Assembly: GCA_903923905.1 (NCBI GenBank)
Contig: CAIXZH010000013.1
Coordinates: 1-33,346 of the forward strand
Source of the DNA: an uncultured Bacteroidia bacterium
GTDB taxonomy: Bacteria > Bacteroidota > Bacteroidia > Bacteroidales > Prolixibacteraceae
Length of the DNA: 33,346 bases
Direction of reading: 5' to 3'
The notes under the pieces are model-generated. The model saw nothing but the letters and a program-made list of their open reading frames with translations. It ran no database searches and was not told the DNA's origin. The translations under genes and the position numbers were made by a program. Shown one piece after another: positions 31,825 to 33,346 of the stretch (within the stretch, counting starts at the first letter, position 1; every line of letters begins with the position of its first letter).

Positions 31825-32532
31825 TTAGAATTTTATCCAGATATTCATTAACTGTAGGATATAGGGGGTAAGGATTGCAGTAAGAATGCCATTGACTATC
31901 AGTCCGATACTTGACATCGCGCCAAAAGCCGGACTGATCTCCATCGACTTGGAAGTCCCTACCGCATGTGCAGCAGTACCCATAGAGAGACCTTGGGCAA
32001 TGGGATTCTTGACCCGTGTCAGTTTCATGATACTATATCCGAAGATTCCGCCAAAAATACCTACCACAATAGCCACAGAAGCGGTGAGGGGTGGAATACC
32101 TCCAATTGCTTTGGAAACCTCAATGGCAATAGGTGTTGTTACCGATTTTGGAGCCAATGAATAAATGATTTCTTTGGAGGCGCCCATCCAATAGGCAATC
32201 AGAACGACTGATACTATTCCCACGATGCAACCTGCCAATTGTGAAACCAATATATGAAGGGCTTGTTTTTTTATTTTTTCAAGCTGCTGATATAGTGGAA
32301 CCCCTAATGCAACTACGGCAGGCTTCAGAAAGAATTCGATCAGCTTGCTCCCCTGATGATATGAGGCATAATCAATCTTAAATACGGAAAGAAAAACTAT
32401 GATGATTATAATGGAAACCAGAATAGGATTGAGTATAATCAAACGCGTTTTCTCCTGCAGCTTTTGTCCCACAAAATAGGCCAGAAAAGTAAAGGCAATT
32501 ACAAATACTTCACTTTGAAAAAACTTCTCCAT
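31825..32532 (-). CDS. lrgB: LrgB family membrane protein
   Basis: This 235-aa protein has about six to seven membrane helices. LrgB/YohK signatures are strong: KPAVVALGVPLYQQLEKIKK, LAPKSVTTPIAIEVSKAIGG, VGIFGGIFGYSIMKL and GLSMGTAAHAVGTSK. It is the membrane partner of the holin-like LrgA encoded 16 bp upstream. Family members are linked to control of murein hydrolases and to export of pyruvate or glycolate (as in plant PLGG1). Which applies here cannot be read from the sequence. No LytTR-type regulator is adjacent. Confidence 0.94.
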   Translation of the reverse strand: MEKFFQSEVFVIAFTFLAYFVGQKLQEKTRLIILNPILVSIIIIIVFLSVFKIDYASYHQGSKLIEFFLKPAVVALGVPLYQQLEKIKKQALHILVSQLAGCIVGIVSVVLIAYWMGASKEIIYSLAPKSVTTPIAIEVSKAIGGIPPLTASVAIVVGIFGGIFGYSIMKLTRVKNPIAQGLSMGTAAHAVGTSKSMEISPAFGAMSSIGLIVNGILTAILTPYILQLMNIWIKF

Positions 32533-32548
32533 CTGAAAAAATAGTATT

Positions 32549-32917
32549 CTACTGCCTGATTAATAATTTATTAGAAGATCTCTTGTTTTTTCTAAGCCAT
32601 TGATGGGTCAATCCTGTTATGGCAAGAACAATAATGGTACTCCCAAACGATGCGACTATAATCGGCCAAAAAGAAACTTTTATCACATCAAGATAGAGCA
32701 TAACAGCAACCCCAGGCGGGACAAAGAAGAAGGGGAGGTTTTTTACCAGGAAATCAGATATCCCTTTTACCCAATCCGGTTTTACCCATCCCAGTTTTAA
32801 AAATAAGGTCAACAGCAATAAGCCAATTATGCTGGCCGGAAGTTTGATTCCTGTTAAGCTAACTATTAACTCCCCAATAGCCAAACATCCGAAAATAATT
32901 ACACATTGTCTGATCAT
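32549..32917 (-). CDS. lrgA: CidA/LrgA family holin-like membrane protein
   Basis: This 122-aa protein has four membrane helices. Family motifs are LTGIKLPASIIGLLLLTLFL, ISDFLVKNLPFFFVPPGVAV and a charged C-terminal tail (LRKNKRSSNKLLIRQ). It is the first gene of the lrgA-lrgB pair. By family knowledge it may form holin-like oligomers or take part in small organic acid transport. Length and topology are normal. Confidence 0.93.
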   Translation of the reverse strand: MIRQCVIIFGCLAIGELIVSLTGIKLPASIIGLLLLTLFLKLGWVKPDWVKGISDFLVKNLPFFFVPPGVAVMLYLDVIKVSFWPIIVASFGSTIIVLAITGLTHQWLRKNKRSSNKLLIRQ

Positions 32918-33331
32918 AATTTAATATTTTTTGGATGTGTCTCAGGAATGATCACTTCATTGAGTTTAAATCCTATTTTAATTCCGGGTAAATATAGAAT
33001 TTTCTAAATTTAATATCAGGATGAATTCATAGATTGAGGAGCGCAGCCGTGAAGTTTATTTACCAGGGGACACTGCTATCAGCTGTCGGAACTGTCATTA
33101 GGATCGGTCTGGCATCTGATTTTTTAAATGGACTTTTAATTTTAAACTTGGCGCTACCAAATTGCAGGATCTAGCGGGATAATTATAATTAAATTTGGAT
33201 ATTTTTTAACAATAGTTCGTTCAAAACTTAGTTATTTATCTGATTTACAGTAAAATAACTCATTATTTATTAGGTTAAAACCGCGGGAATTTGTATCTTT
33301 AAAGTATTAATTACCAGTTAATTACTTTAAT
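32918..33331. other. 414-bp intergenic region at the right edge
   Basis: It lies upstream of lrgA (minus) and of the possible gene at 33332 (plus). Close to the latter, TATCTTTA (33294-33301) is a near match to TAnnTTTG, preceded by the small inverted repeat GGTTAAAACC (33273-33282). No ORF of note is seen. Confidence 0.4.
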
Positions 33332-33346
33332 TATGGCCATCCCCGC
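33332..33346 (+). CDS. possible start of a gene cut by the window edge
   Basis: The last 15 bases read ATG GCC ATC CCC GC (MAIP...). A near-consensus -7 element lies 30 bp upstream. A MAIP start occurs in Bacteroidota HU-like DNA-binding proteins, but five codons do not allow an assignment. Confidence 0.3.

Overview
The window looks like a chromosomal segment of a Bacteroidota bacterium. The evidence is the low-to-moderate GC content, upstream -7 elements of the TAnnTTTG type instead of E. coli -10 boxes, few Shine-Dalgarno sites, and the gene families present: a periplasmic-propeller hybrid histidine kinase, TonB_C/TPR secreted proteins, LytS/LytTR pairs and an ISXO2-type IS1595 element. No genus can be named from the sequence alone.

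Layout. (1) 1-6110 is an accessory region. It opens with the 3' half of a CAT-anticodon tRNA and its terminator. Imperfect copies of that tRNA 3' end lie at about 2616 and 6041, which looks like successive integrations at a tRNA locus or decayed tandem tRNAs. Between the copies lie a ParD/ParE module with a frameshifted toxin, an IS1595-family element with a frameshifted transposase, a small membrane protein, an unusual membrane regulator (AraC-type HTH + TM + TolB-like + TPR) and a secreted TonB_C/TPR protein preceded by three direct repeats with a 21-bp period. (2) 6100-8930 is decaying sequence: a relic of an ABC-type solute-binding lipoprotein, a CMD-family protein, and a 4-TM protein gene flanked by two diverged copies of one gene's 3' end. 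(3) 8931-12325 holds an ECF sigma factor with a probable membrane anti-sigma partner, an orphan hypothetical gene and a PQQ-type beta-propeller protein. (4) 12867-18530 is a signalling block: a giant hybrid sensor kinase, then a LytS-type kinase and LytTR regulator in an operon. (5) 18667-22153 encodes secreted hydrolases: an Ig-like/esterase protein, a PepSY membrane protein and a tannase-like esterase with a Gly/Pro-rich insert. (6) 24734-22310 (minus strand) is a tight three-gene operon: secreted START-domain protein, 3-beta-HSD-like SDR and steroid 5-alpha-reductase family protein. (7) 25117-33346 is mixed: a SHOCT-like secreted protein, hemW followed by a c-type cytochrome, a DUF423 protein, a frameshifted SDR, a patatin phospholipase, a papain-like lipoprotein, lrgA-lrgB and the first codons of a possible gene at the right edge.

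The best candidate for an interesting system is the START / 3-beta-HSD-like / 5-alpha-reductase operon, which looks like a sterol or other polycyclic lipid handling unit. The next best are the AraC-TolB-TPR regulator with the adjacent 21-bp-phased repeat array, and the tRNA-end repeats bounding the left-hand accessory region. Several genes (parE, the transposase, an SDR and possibly the 4-TM gene at 2464) carry single-base frameshifts, which could be true decay or sequence error.
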